The position numbers were made by a program, and so were the translations under genes. The notes under the pieces were generated by a model. The model had not been told where the DNA came from, did no database searches, and saw nothing but the letters and a program-made list of their open reading frames with translations. A stretch of 64,000 nucleotides of DNA from Ruminococcaceae bacterium YAD3003. GTDB taxonomy: Bacteria > Bacillota > Clostridia > Saccharofermentanales > Saccharofermentanaceae. Within the stretch, counting starts at the first letter, position 1. Every line of letters begins with the position of its first letter. The DNA is taken from contig FNPA01000003.1 in assembly GCA_900107185.1 (NCBI GenBank), forward strand, positions 124,001 to 188,000, written 5' to 3'. Positions 1-8,053 of this stretch are shown piece by piece.

Positions 1-22
1 TCTTACAAATTAAAATTCACAA

Positions 23-50
23 AGGCTGTCAGAAATGGCAGCCTCTTTTA
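23..50. terminator. Weak hairpin at the left edge
   Basis: A six-base stem (AGGCTG at 23-28, CAGCCT at 39-44) is followed on the plus strand by CTTTTATTT. It could end a plus-strand gene lying left of the window, or act as a second stop behind rpmB. The short stem keeps confidence low. Confidence 0.35.
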
Positions 51-70
51 TTTGCATCCGGAAACAGGCA

Positions 71-106
71 AAGAAAAAGAGGTCGCCTCATATGAGACAA
101 CCTCTT
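71..106 (-). terminator. Intrinsic terminator of rpmB
   Basis: On the minus strand, arms AAGAGGT and ACCTCTT (100-106 with 77-83) enclose an inner palindrome CTCATATGAG (87-96) and run into a T-rich tail. It lies 24 bases beyond the rpmB stop, so rpmB looks monocistronic. Confidence 0.75.
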
Positions 107-129
107 GAATCACTGGTTAAGCTATTGAC

Positions 130-327
130 TTACGCTCTTTCAACTTTGCCAGAACGAAGACAACGTGTGCAAACGTTCATTGTCTTGGGGGTGCCATCAA
201 CAACAACCTTAACTCTGTGTACGTTAGCCTGCTGTGTAGTAAGCGCGCGTCTTGAAATCTGTGAACGCGTGATTCTAATTTTTCTGCCGAAGAACATGTC
301 CTTCTCGCAAACTTCACACTTAGCCAT
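130..327 (-). CDS. rpmB: 50S ribosomal protein L28
   Basis: Structural protein of the large ribosomal subunit. The 65-residue chain has the normal bacterial L28 length. Two CxxC pairs (C4/C7 and C53/C56) are present, so this is the zinc-ribbon (C+) form. The start is set by AGGAGG eight bases upstream. The gene stands alone between its own promoter (363-391) and terminator (71-106); the neighbouring minus-strand gene upstream is unrelated. Identification is secure from sequence pattern and length. Confidence 0.97.
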   Translation of the reverse strand: MAKCEVCEKDMFFGRKIRITRSQISRRALTTQQANVHRVKVVVDGTPKTMNVCTRCLRSGKVERA

Positions 328-362
328 GCAAACACCTCCTGTTAGAATTCAAATGCCTATGA

Positions 363-391
363 ATAATACCACAACCTATTTGATGTTGCAA
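363..391 (-). promoter_or_regulatory. Promoter of rpmB
   Basis: Read on the minus strand: a -35 box TTGCAA (386-391), a 17-base spacer and a -10 box TATTAT (363-368) preceded by TG at the extended -10 position. It sits about 35 bases upstream of the rpmB start. Near-consensus sigma-A type; strength is inferred. Confidence 0.75.
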
Positions 392-437
392 CAAGTTTTT
401 CGGTCACTTTTATTAGGAAAATCTCTTTTTTTCTGCC

Positions 438-1688
438 TTAAGTGACACGGGCGCTAAATATACGCCTAATCGTTATAATTCTGTTGCAAATATCGTCTCC
501 TGAACTGAAGTTCCTGAGTCTTACAGTAGTTCTCGCCGGAGAGATCATAAACAGGGTTCCGGTATCGGTACATACCGCCATTTCATATATTTCTTTATCT
601 CCGGGATCCTTTTTGGGGCTCGATAAGAAAAGAATATCTCCCGGAAGGATCTGGTCGATCATAATTTCCCCGGTAACGGCGTCAGGTTCAGGAATGATCT
701 CAATTCCTGCCTGTGCCTGCCCTTCCATGGTTCTGGGAATCGTAATTCCGTTGATCTCGGCACTGACATAGACCGCGCCGTTTACAGAAGCTCCGTCTAT
801 GGACATTCCGTTCTCGATATATCTGGCATTAACAAAGGTCAGGACCGAGCTGACAAAGTAACGGCTGGATACCTCTTCCGTAGCAGCTCTAGGTGAGAGT
901 TCGATAACTCCTGAAGATCCGATCCAACCGACATTACCGCCCGGAAGTGATACCTGGTAAACACCTTCACGCTTAATATCAGCATAAAGGACCGTATTCA
1001 TCATTACCTTCTTGATGAGTGTACCGTTGCTGGCATGCGTCATTATATTTTTGGACGGGTCAGATACGATCAGTTTGTACTGATGCATATCCGGCTCAAC
1101 CGAATCCATCTGCTCTATAAGACTGGAAGACTTTACATATCCTACAAGCCCATCCATTGTCTCGATCTTGCAGTATCCGTTCTTACTATCGTTGATAAAC
1201 TTAACCGGCTCATTAAATAGGACTTCGGCTATTCTTCTGGCATCAGGCTCAGGCAGAGCCATGAGTGATACCGTGCTGTCTACAACGACTCTGTATTCAG
1301 GCTCGTCATACTCAAGATTAATGACAGGCTCAACGAAAAGTTCGATGTTCGTTCCCTTAAATACACCGGGTAATACTCTCGGAAGGATATAGAAAACACC
1401 TACAAGGAGCAGGATAAAAGATGCAAAAGCGATAGCAAGACCTACTATTCTTCTTTTGCGGACAACATTCAATGTAGCCTGCTTCTCGGACAGACCCCAC
1501 TTATCCTGCATATCCTCGGTAGTACCGTACTGTTCCTTACCTTCATCCATATCTGCAAGGAACGGCAGCTTAACAGTGCGCTCCAGATGTCTTATGGTCT
1601 TAGGCGGAATCTCTTCACCGACTACCGGTTTCTTCTTCTCGAATACGCCAAATAAAGGCTTTTTCCCTGTCTTATCCCGTCTCTTCAT
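438..1688 (-). CDS. Membrane-anchored SH3-like protein with degenerate NlpC/P60-like domain
   Basis: A 416-residue protein: basic cytoplasmic N-terminus (1-80), one membrane span (about 81-103), two SH3-like segments (about 132-192 and 203-263), and a C-terminal segment (about 284-412) with the layout of NlpC/P60 peptidoglycan peptidases. The landmarks NGITIPRT (313-320) and LPGDILFL (348-355) fit that fold. However, the position of the catalytic Cys of the DCSG motif is V302 in SVNG, and the His position reads M370. I infer a wall-binding pseudoenzyme rather than a hydrolase. It is the last gene of the dnaD-dnaC-acpS run; its start lies just past the acpS stop. NlpC/P60 ancestry is my reading of weak similarity; a bespoke all-beta domain is the alternative. 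Confidence 0.6.
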   Translation of the reverse strand: MKRRDKTGKKPLFGVFEKKKPVVGEEIPPKTIRHLERTVKLPFLADMDEGKEQYGTTEDMQDKWGLSEKQATLNVVRKRRIVGLAIAFASFILLLVGVFYILPRVLPGVFKGTNIELFVEPVINLEYDEPEYRVVVDSTVSLMALPEPDARRIAEVLFNEPVKFINDSKNGYCKIETMDGLVGYVKSSSLIEQMDSVEPDMHQYKLIVSDPSKNIMTHASNGTLIKKVMMNTVLYADIKREGVYQVSLPGGNVGWIGSSGVIELSPRAATEEVSSRYFVSSVLTFVNARYIENGMSIDGASVNGAVYVSAEINGITIPRTMEGQAQAGIEIIPEPDAVTGEIMIDQILPGDILFLSSPKKDPGDKEIYEMAVCTDTGTLFMISPARTTVRLRNFSSGDDICNRIITIRRIFSARVT

Positions 1689-1689
1689 A

Positions 1690-2085
1690 TCATTTCTCCG
1701 TCAGCATAACGCAATATGCACCAGCCATGCCGCCGTCGTGTGACAGGCTGATAGAGACAGAACTCATTCCTATCTTTTCCGCATGTGCCAGAGCGCCGCC
1801 CGTCAGTTTTACAGACGGAGTTCCTCTGTCATCTTTGATCACTTCTATATCCTGCATTCCCACGCCTTCGCTCATAAGACCTGTGCCAAGCGCCTTGCCG
1901 ACTGCTTCTTTGGCAGCGAAACGCGCAGCATAGCGTTCAGCCTTCTTCGTAAGAAGTGTAGCTGATTCGCAGTACCTGATCTCATCTTCAGTGAAGCACT
2001 TATTAAAAAATGCGCTATTTGATCCGTCCAGTTTCTTTTCAAATCTGAAAACATCAGTTATGTCCATACCACAGCGAACTCTCAT
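1690..2085 (-). CDS. acpS: Holo-[acyl-carrier-protein] synthase
   Basis: Transfers 4'-phosphopantetheine from coenzyme A to apo-acyl carrier protein, activating it for fatty acid synthesis. The 131-residue length is typical. The two metal-binding motifs are visible: GMDITDV with D8, and RFAAKEAVGKALGTG with E60. It follows the dnaC-like gene by nine bases in the same run and is followed at once by the SH3/NlpC-like gene, so co-transcription is likely. Confidence 0.95.
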   Translation of the reverse strand: MRVRCGMDITDVFRFEKKLDGSNSAFFNKCFTEDEIRYCESATLLTKKAERYAARFAAKEAVGKALGTGLMSEGVGMQDIEVIKDDRGTPSVKLTGGALAHAEKIGMSSVSISLSHDGGMAGAYCVMLTEK

Positions 2086-2094
2086 CGGAAGCTA

Positions 2095-2994
2095 TTATTT
2101 CCTTCCTTCTGAAGAAATCAGCTTTGCAGTAGATAACTTACCGCTGATTCTCATATCACTCTTGCTGATGAGCTCGCTCTTCGGGAAAGGAGTTACCAAT
2201 ACAGTGGTGAGCTTTCCTGCAGCTCTGGTCTCCAAAACAGAATTAAGAACCGAACCTACATTGTTATGTAATGTAACTTCGTCAGCGAAATCATCAATTA
2301 TCAGGAAATCAATGTTCTTCAATGCTTCCAGGGTGTCTGTTCCCAAAGTGGACAGATCTTCACACTTAACATAGTACGCACTCTTGCCGAGGTTGATCGC
2401 TGTTTTGCAGACACAAACCGAGAGGAACGTCTTTCCTGATTGCGGAGGTGCAGAATAGATGCACAGACTGGATTTGTTATCTTCCTCGTCTATACCGAGC
2501 ATTACTTTCAAAAGTTCATTTCTGATTCTCTTCCTGCCCGCTGTCTCACCAAGATAATCGTCTCTGTAATTCTTCATCTTATATGAAGAATAATCACCCA
2601 TGCCGCTCAACTCATAACACATCTCGAGCTCATTTTTGCGGCAGGAGCATACCTTAACAGTGCCGTCAGAACCTTTGCAGAAACCGGTATCGCCACACTT
2701 ATCACAGATACTCTTCTCCATGTCGAATTCTGGATCGATCCTGTTTCTGGCCATGACGCGGTCACGCTTAGCCTGGAGTTCTTCTTCGGCAATATCGTAT
2801 CTCTTTATAAGTCTCTCATCCTTATCGATAACAGCAATGAATCTGCTGTTACGGACAGTTACGATCTGGTCGTCTATTTCCTTGAGTTCTGGATAGTCTT
2901 TGTATACTCGGCTGATCCTCTGCTGTCTCAGGATATCTCTCGTAGCAGAAACCTCTGTAAGGCTCTCGTTAATCAACTCTTTAATCGTCTTCAT
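2095..2994 (-). CDS. DnaC/DnaI-type replicative helicase loader (AAA+ ATPase)
   Basis: Likely loads the replicative DnaB-type helicase at origins and restart sites. The chain has an N-terminal helical part, a cysteine cluster (CDKC then CSC, about residues 96-120) resembling the zinc finger of DnaI-like loaders, and a C-terminal AAA+ ATPase with Walker A SAPPQSGKT and Walker B FLIIDDF. I take the start at 2994 (MKTIKEL, 299 aa) because GGAGG lies six bases upstream; a longer frame reaches 3024. The start overlaps the end of dnaD by 14 bases, suggesting translational coupling. The first Walker A glycine is replaced by alanine. IstB-like transposition helpers are the alternative, but no transposase is nearby. 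Confidence 0.85.
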   Translation of the reverse strand: MKTIKELINESLTEVSATRDILRQQRISRVYKDYPELKEIDDQIVTVRNSRFIAVIDKDERLIKRYDIAEEELQAKRDRVMARNRIDPEFDMEKSICDKCGDTGFCKGSDGTVKVCSCRKNELEMCYELSGMGDYSSYKMKNYRDDYLGETAGRKRIRNELLKVMLGIDEEDNKSSLCIYSAPPQSGKTFLSVCVCKTAINLGKSAYYVKCEDLSTLGTDTLEALKNIDFLIIDDFADEVTLHNNVGSVLNSVLETRAAGKLTTVLVTPFPKSELISKSDMRISGKLSTAKLISSEGRK

Positions 2995-4051
2995 CCGGAC
3001 CTCCGAACATGTTAAGGATATCATCAGGAATGTTCTCGTCGTCTTCTTCCTTCGTATCCTTTGAAGTCTCAGTTACCTTAGCAGGTTCTTCTGTTTTACT
3101 GTCTGAAATGCCGGCTTCCGCACCTGTGCGCCATGAAGAACCGGTATTAGCCTTTCTCCTTGTTGCCTTGCGCTTATTCTCTTTATGTTCTGCTTCGCTG
3201 AATTTAGCAGCTTCCTCAGCTGTGGTGATTCCATGGTCATGCCACTTTGTAAGGGTATCACCTACATTCTTCAGCGTGATAATACTCCTGAACTCATTCT
3301 CCTTAAACGCGAGAGTAACCAGTTCCTTTGTTGCATCGAGATCATTTGCCCAGCTCGTTACACGTTCGATCTCAAGAGCATTTAATCTCTTTCTAAGGAG
3401 GCTGTTGCAGAGCTTTACCAATTCCTTGGCTCTCTTATTGATCTCCAGCTGCTTTTCAAGACTCTTAATATCCGTATAACCCTTCTCATACCATGAGCGG
3501 GCCATGTTCTCCATGAGGATATTAGATCTGTGGATCGACTGGTCGTATCCCTCTTCGAAAAGTTTGTAGCAGACTCTGCCATCAAACTTATAATCATATA
3601 AACACTTATCTATAAGACGGTAGAAGATATAAGGGATCTCACCCTGATAGAAAGTCTTTGAGATGGAATCGGCGAGAACCTGTCTCTCCTTCTCATCGCT
3701 GTTGAGAACCGAATCAGGGTCTGATCCTTTGGCCTTCACTGCCTGGATATACTCTTCTACTTCACGCGCCTTAATATCATCGAAAGAATAAGTCTTATCC
3801 TTACGGTTGACGAGTCCGGCGGACATCAGCTCTGCCAATGTTTTGGGAATCTCATCGTCAGGAATAATCTTGAACTTTTCGACGTCGCTCTCTTCGAATC
3901 CGTCCTTCTTACCGGTCATGTTGATCCAGAGATATACGAGCAGGGCATTTTTGCTCAGCTCCTGTGCATATCTTACGAGGAAAATATCAGGCAAAAGGCT
4001 GTCGTTGATCATCAGCCTGGAGATTTCATCTTTGCCGTTATCAATTTTCAT
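2981..4051 (-). CDS. DnaD-family replication initiation protein
   Basis: DnaD/DnaB-family proteins remodel DNA and help recruit the helicase during initiation and restart in Firmicutes. The N-terminal winged-helix region contains the conserved stretch ending LSKNALLVYLWI; a DnaB_2-type helical domain follows (about 130-215 with RSNILMENMARSWYEKGY), then an acidic/basic low-complexity tail ending GGPDEDD. I choose the start at 4051 (356 aa), where the family similarity begins and a GGAAGAGGG tract lies upstream; the frame stays open to 4231, but those codons cover a promoter and repeat region. The neighbouring loader gene supports the role. Confidence 0.85.
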   Translation of the reverse strand: MKIDNGKDEISRLMINDSLLPDIFLVRYAQELSKNALLVYLWINMTGKKDGFEESDVEKFKIIPDDEIPKTLAELMSAGLVNRKDKTYSFDDIKAREVEEYIQAVKAKGSDPDSVLNSDEKERQVLADSISKTFYQGEIPYIFYRLIDKCLYDYKFDGRVCYKLFEEGYDQSIHRSNILMENMARSWYEKGYTDIKSLEKQLEINKRAKELVKLCNSLLRKRLNALEIERVTSWANDLDATKELVTLAFKENEFRSIITLKNVGDTLTKWHDHGITTAEEAAKFSEAEHKENKRKATRRKANTGSSWRTGAEAGISDSKTEEPAKVTETSKDTKEEDDENIPDDILNMFGGPDEDD

Positions 4052-4088
4052 ATTCCGGTCGGACCCTCTTCCTAAATTTGCTTTGCTA

Positions 4089-4121
4089 ATTATAGCATGG
4101 ATTATGTACCCGATTGGGTAC
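4089..4121 (-). promoter_or_regulatory. dnaD promoter with GTACCC dyad
   Basis: On the minus strand a TATAAT box (4089-4094) is preceded by TGC, an extended -10 arrangement. The -35 zone is covered by an inverted repeat GTACCC (4106-4111), GATT, GGGTAC (4116-4121). A dyad in this place could be a repressor operator; that function is inferred. Confidence 0.6.
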
Positions 4122-4169
4122 TGTTTGGGGCAAACTTTACCGTTATAAGGACAAAAAGTGTGACGGGTA

Positions 4170-4276
4170 AAATTTGGGAGTAATTTGCTCTGATTACTCC
4201 CAAATTTAAGCAATTCTGTGCCATTTTGCATTTTCTTGGGAGTGATCGGGGCGTTTTACTCCCAAATTACTCCCAA
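4170..4276. repeat. Cluster of ACTCCCAA/TTGGGAGT inverted repeats
   Basis: Five copies of an eight-base core: TTGGGAGT at 4174-4181 and 4236-4243; ACTCCCAA at 4196-4203, 4258-4265 and 4269-4276. They form two inverted pairs, each with exactly 14 bases between cores, and the pairs are offset by exactly 62 bases. The first pair extends to perfect 15-base arms (4170-4184 with 4193-4207). The fifth copy repeats the fourth after 11 bases. The cluster lies between nifJ and the dnaD promoter. Regular spacing suggests protein-binding sites or structured RNA; function unknown. Confidence 0.85.
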
Positions 4277-4292
4277 CCGCCGTAAATGAATG

Positions 4293-4326
4293 AAAAAAGG
4301 CTGACCTCGGAAGGTCAGCCTTTTTT
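4293..4326. terminator. Bidirectional terminator behind nifJ
   Basis: Nine-base stem GGCTGACCT (4299-4307) with AGGTCAGCC (4312-4320), loop CGGA, flanked by A6 and T6, so it works on either strand. It lies 23 bases past the nifJ stop and insulates nifJ from the dnaD region. Confidence 0.92.
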
Positions 4327-4348
4327 AGTTTTTGTTTTAGCTTAAGGA

Positions 4349-7300
4349 TTAAGCCTCGTTAGCCTTCTTAACGTAAGAAGCATAACGATCTCTTGAATCC
4401 TGATAGCATCTCTGGAAGAGACCGTCAACAACTTCAGCATCATACTTCTTGTAGAGTGAGTTGTAACGAACCTCTGCCTTGAGGAAGTCGAAGAAGTCTG
4501 CTGTAGGCTCCTTAGAATCGAGTGTGAAAGGATTCTTTCCTTCTGCAGCGAGAGAAGGGTTGAATCTGAAGAGGTGCCAGTAACCGCACTCAACAGCCTG
4601 CTTCTCTCTGTTCTGAGCTACCTTAAGGCCACCCTTGATACCGTGGTTGATACAAGGAGCATAGCAGATAACGAGGGAAGGTCCCTGGTAAGCTTCTGCT
4701 TCTGTGAATGCCTTGATGAGCTGGTTCTTATCAGATCCCATAGCTACCTGAGCAACGTATACGTAACCATAGCTCATAGCCATCATACCGAGATCCTTCT
4801 TCTTAACGTGCTTACCGCCTGCAGCGAACTGAGCAACAGCACCTTGAGGTGTAGACTTAGAAGCCTGACCACCTGTGTTGGAGTAAACCTCTGTATCGAG
4901 TACGAGAACGTTAACATCCTCACCTGTAGCGAGAACGTGGTCGAGTCCGCCGTAACCGATATCGTAAGCCCATCCGTCACCACCGATGATCCACTGTGAT
5001 CTCTTCATGAAGAAGTCCTCATACTCGAGAGCCTTCTTAGCAGAATCAGAACCTTCAGCCTTGAGAGCCTCAGCGAGCTTCTCTGCGATCTCACGTGTGT
5101 TATCAGCAGAATTGAATCCGTCGAGCCATGCCTGAGCTGCAGCCTTGAAATCATCAGAAGATGTAGAAGCTACTGTCTCTTCAACGAGCATCTTAGCTCT
5201 TGATCTGAGCTGCTTGTAACCGAGATACATACCGAGACCGTGCTCAGCGTTATCTTCGAAGAGTGAGTTGCCCCATGCAGGACCGAAACCTCTGTAGTTT
5301 GTTGTGTAAGGCATAGAAGGAGCAGAACCACCCCAGATTGAAGAACAACCTGTAGCATTGGAGATCTGCATTCTGTCACCGAAGAGCTGTGTGAGGAGCT
5401 TAGCATAAGGTGTCTCACCGCAGCCGGCACATGCGCCTGAGAATTCGAGGAGCGGCTGCTCGAACTGAGAACCCTTAACGTTAGCCTTAGCCATCGGGTT
5501 ATCCTTGTGAGAGAGAGCAATACAGTAATCCCAGTTCTCAGCTTCCTTAAGGTTATCCTTAAGAGGAGCCATAACGATTGCCTTCTCCTTAGCGATACAT
5601 GTCTCAACGCAGACACCGCAAGAGAGACAGTCCATAGCAGAAACCTGGATTCTGAACTTGTAGTTGTCGTAAGGCTTCATGCCTGCCTTTGTCTCGAAAG
5701 GTGCATTTGCAGCCTCTTCCTCTGTGAGGAGGAAAGGACGGATAGCAGCGTGAGGGCAAACGATGGAGCACTGGTTACACTGAATACACTTAGCAGCATC
5801 CCATACAGGAATATCTACTGCTGTACCACGCTTCTCGTAAGCTGCTGTACCCTGAGGGAATGTACCGTCTTCCATACCTACGAATGTAGATACAGGGAGA
5901 GAGTTACCTTCCTGTCTGTTCATTACGTTAACAACCTTCTCGATGAACTCAGGAACAGCCTTCTTCTCAACCGGCTTATCCTCAGCTGTCTTCCATGAAT
6001 CAGGAATGTCAACTGCAACAACTGCATCAACACCTGCGTCGATAGCAGCATAGTTCATCTGAACGATATCGTCACCCTTCTTACCATAAGACTTGAGAGC
6101 TGCCTTCTTCATGTAGTCAACAGCCTGGTCAACAGGAAGGATGCCTGAAAGCTTGAAGAATGCAGACTGGCAGATTGTGTTGATTCTTCCGCCGAGACCG
6201 ATCTCCTTAGCCTTAGCAACAGCATCGATTGTGTAGAACTTGATGTTGTTGTTAGCGATATATCTCTTCATAGAGCCGGGGAGTCTGTCCTCGAGCTCTT
6301 CTCTTGTCCACTGTGTGTTGAGGAGGAATGTTCCGCCCGGCTTGAGTGTTGAGAGCATATCGTACTCATAAACATAAGACTGGTTGTGGCAAGCTACGAA
6401 GTCAGCCTTGTTGATGAGGTATGTAGAACGGATAGGTGTGTCACCGAATCTCAAGTCAGAGATCGTGATACCACCGGACTTCTTAGAGTCATAAGAGAAG
6501 TAAGCCTGAGCGTACTTGTCTGTGTGGTCACCGATGATCTTGATGGAGTTCTTGTTAGCACCAACTGTACCGTCTGCGCCGAGACCCCAGAATCTAGCCT
6601 GAACAACGCCTTCACCTGCAACTTCGATGGACTCTGAGCAATCGAGTGAAAGGAATGTAACGTCGTCATCGATACCGATCGTGAATCTTTCCTTAGGCTG
6701 ATCCTTCTTGAGTTCCTTATAAACTGCAAGAACAGTCTCAGGTGTTGTGTCCTTAGAACCCATACCATAACGGCCGCCGATGAGCTTAGGAGCATTCTTG
6801 CCAACATAAGCTGCAGCAACGTCAAGGAAGAGAGGCTCTGCATAAGAACCGGGCTCCTTTGTTCTGTCGAGAACTGCGATAGCCTTAACTGTTGAAGGGA
6901 TTGCCTCGAGGAGCTTATCAGCACAGAAAGGACGATAGAGGTGAACCTTAACGAGACCAACCTTCTCACCGTGAGCGTTGAGGAAGTCGATAACTTCTTC
7001 AGCTGTCTCGCAGACAGAACCCATAGCGATGATTACACGGTCAGCATCAGCTGCACCATAGTAGTTGAAGAGCTTGTAATCTGTGCCACGAATCTCGTTG
7101 ATCTTATCCATGTAGTACTGAACCTGATCAGGTACTGCAAGATAGAAGGGGTTGGAAGCTTCTCTGCCCTGGAAGTAGATATCAGGGTTCTGAGCTGTAC
7201 CACGAAGTGTCGGGTGGTTAGGAGAAAGAGATCTCTTACGGAAAGCCTTGATTGCCTCATAGTCAACCAATGATCCGAGTGTATCGTAGTCGATAACCTC

Positions 7301-7852
7301 GATCTTCTGGATCTCGTGTGATGTACGGAAACCATCGAAGAAGTGGAGGAAAGGAACTCTTGTCTTGATTGTTGAAAGGTGAGCAACAGCTGCAAGGTCT
7401 GCAACTTCCTGAACGGAGTTGGAGCAGAGCATTGCGAAACCTGTCTGACGGCAAGCATAAACGTCTGCGTGGTCACCGAAGATGTTGAGTGCATGAGCAG
7501 CAAGAGCTCTTGCAGAAACATGGAATACGCAAGGGAGCAACTCACCTGCGATCTTGTACATGTTAGGAATCATCAAAAGGAGACCCTGTGATGCGGTATA
7601 AGTTGTGGTTAAAGCACCTGTAGCGAGTGAGCCGTGAACAGCACCTGAAGCGCCTCCCTCAGACTCCATCTCGACGATGTTAACCGTCTGTCCGAAAATA
7701 TTCTTTCTGCCCTGCTGAGCCCATTGATCTGTGTGGTCAGCCATCGGCGATGACGGTGTAATCGGGTAAATTGCAGCGTTCTCAGTAAATGCATACGAAG
7801 TATACGCAGCAGCCTCGTTACCGTCCATGGTTTTCTTTGTCAGTTCTGCCAT
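4349..7852 (-). CDS. nifJ: Pyruvate:ferredoxin (flavodoxin) oxidoreductase
   Basis: Oxidises pyruvate with coenzyme A to acetyl-CoA and CO2, passing electrons to ferredoxin; the key pyruvate-cleaving enzyme of fermenting anaerobes, acting in the cytoplasm. The single-chain form has the usual length (1167 aa). Visible in order: thiamine-domain start with YPITPSSPMADH, the central domains, two 4Fe-4S motifs (CIQCNQCSIVC and CLSCGVCVETC), then GACAGCGETPYAKL and the C-terminal thiamine-diphosphate domain with GGDGWAYDIGYGGLDH. I place the start at 7852 (MAELTKK) because AAAGGAG lies nine bases upstream; the frame extends to 7966 without support. It is monocistronic, with a terminator at 4293-4326. 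Confidence 0.97.
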   Translation of the reverse strand: MAELTKKTMDGNEAAAYTSYAFTENAAIYPITPSSPMADHTDQWAQQGRKNIFGQTVNIVEMESEGGASGAVHGSLATGALTTTYTASQGLLLMIPNMYKIAGELLPCVFHVSARALAAHALNIFGDHADVYACRQTGFAMLCSNSVQEVADLAAVAHLSTIKTRVPFLHFFDGFRTSHEIQKIEVIDYDTLGSLVDYEAIKAFRKRSLSPNHPTLRGTAQNPDIYFQGREASNPFYLAVPDQVQYYMDKINEIRGTDYKLFNYYGAADADRVIIAMGSVCETAEEVIDFLNAHGEKVGLVKVHLYRPFCADKLLEAIPSTVKAIAVLDRTKEPGSYAEPLFLDVAAAYVGKNAPKLIGGRYGMGSKDTTPETVLAVYKELKKDQPKERFTIGIDDDVTFLSLDCSESIEVAGEGVVQARFWGLGADGTVGANKNSIKIIGDHTDKYAQAYFSYDSKKSGGITISDLRFGDTPIRSTYLINKADFVACHNQSYVYEYDMLSTLKPGGTFLLNTQWTREELEDRLPGSMKRYIANNNIKFYTIDAVAKAKEIGLGGRINTICQSAFFKLSGILPVDQAVDYMKKAALKSYGKKGDDIVQMNYAAIDAGVDAVVAVDIPDSWKTAEDKPVEKKAVPEFIEKVVNVMNRQEGNSLPVSTFVGMEDGTFPQGTAAYEKRGTAVDIPVWDAAKCIQCNQCSIVCPHAAIRPFLLTEEEAANAPFETKAGMKPYDNYKFRIQVSAMDCLSCGVCVETCIAKEKAIVMAPLKDNLKEAENWDYCIALSHKDNPMAKANVKGSQFEQPLLEFSGACAGCGETPYAKLLTQLFGDRMQISNATGCSSIWGGSAPSMPYTTNYRGFGPAWGNSLFEDNAEHGLGMYLGYKQLRSRAKMLVEETVASTSSDDFKAAAQAWLDGFNSADNTREIAEKLAEALKAEGSDSAKKALEYEDFFMKRSQWIIGGDGWAYDIGYGGLDHVLATGEDVNVLVLDTEVYSNTGGQASKSTPQGAVAQFAAGGKHVKKKDLGMMAMSYGYVYVAQVAMGSDKNQLIKAFTEAEAYQGPSLVICYAPCINHGIKGGLKVAQNREKQAVECGYWHLFRFNPSLAAEGKNPFTLDSKEPTADFFDFLKAEVRYNSLYKKYDAEVVDGLFQRCYQDSRDRYASYVKKANEA

Positions 7853-7927
7853 AAACTTGATCTCCTTTGGAAAATTCTTTCGCGGGTTCTCTCCCGGAAG
7901 AGAGTCTCCGCTAATAATAACTGAATA

Positions 7928-7933
7928 ATTATA
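7928..7933 (-). promoter_or_regulatory. Probable -10 box of nifJ
   Basis: A perfect TATAAT on the minus strand, about 75 bases upstream of the nifJ start. No good -35 box is visible at standard spacing; instead CCCA and TGGG arms frame the zone just upstream (about 7939-7953). The leader also has a small CTCTC/GAGAG hairpin. Confidence 0.45.
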
Positions 7934-7980
7934 AACTATCCCACGCAAAATGGGGGCAAAAAACATACAAATTATCAGTT

Positions 7981-8026
7981 TGTTTTTTATTAAAAGAGTC
8001 CTCTTCCAAAATAGAAGAGGACTCTT
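7981..8026 (-). terminator. Terminator of the VanW-like gene
   Basis: Perfect 13-base stem (7994-8006 with 8014-8026) around a seven-base loop. On the minus strand it is followed by TTTTAATAAAAAAC. It lies 28 bases past the stop of the VanW-like gene. Confidence 0.8.
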
Positions 8027-8053
8027 GTCTGTTTTGATTGATTATCAGAGGCA

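Noticed and set aside
2095-2994. IstB-type transposition helper
   Set aside because: No transposase or terminal repeats are near; the gene overlaps dnaD and has the cysteine cluster of replication loaders.
4052-4231. A 60-residue N-terminal extension of the DnaD protein
   Set aside because: The extra codons cover the promoter and repeats, show no family similarity, and have no ribosome binding site at the upstream ATG.
4349-7852. Several long open frames on both strands within nifJ
   Set aside because: They are Leu/Ser/Arg-rich translations of a strongly biased gene, without ribosome binding sites or recognisable domains.
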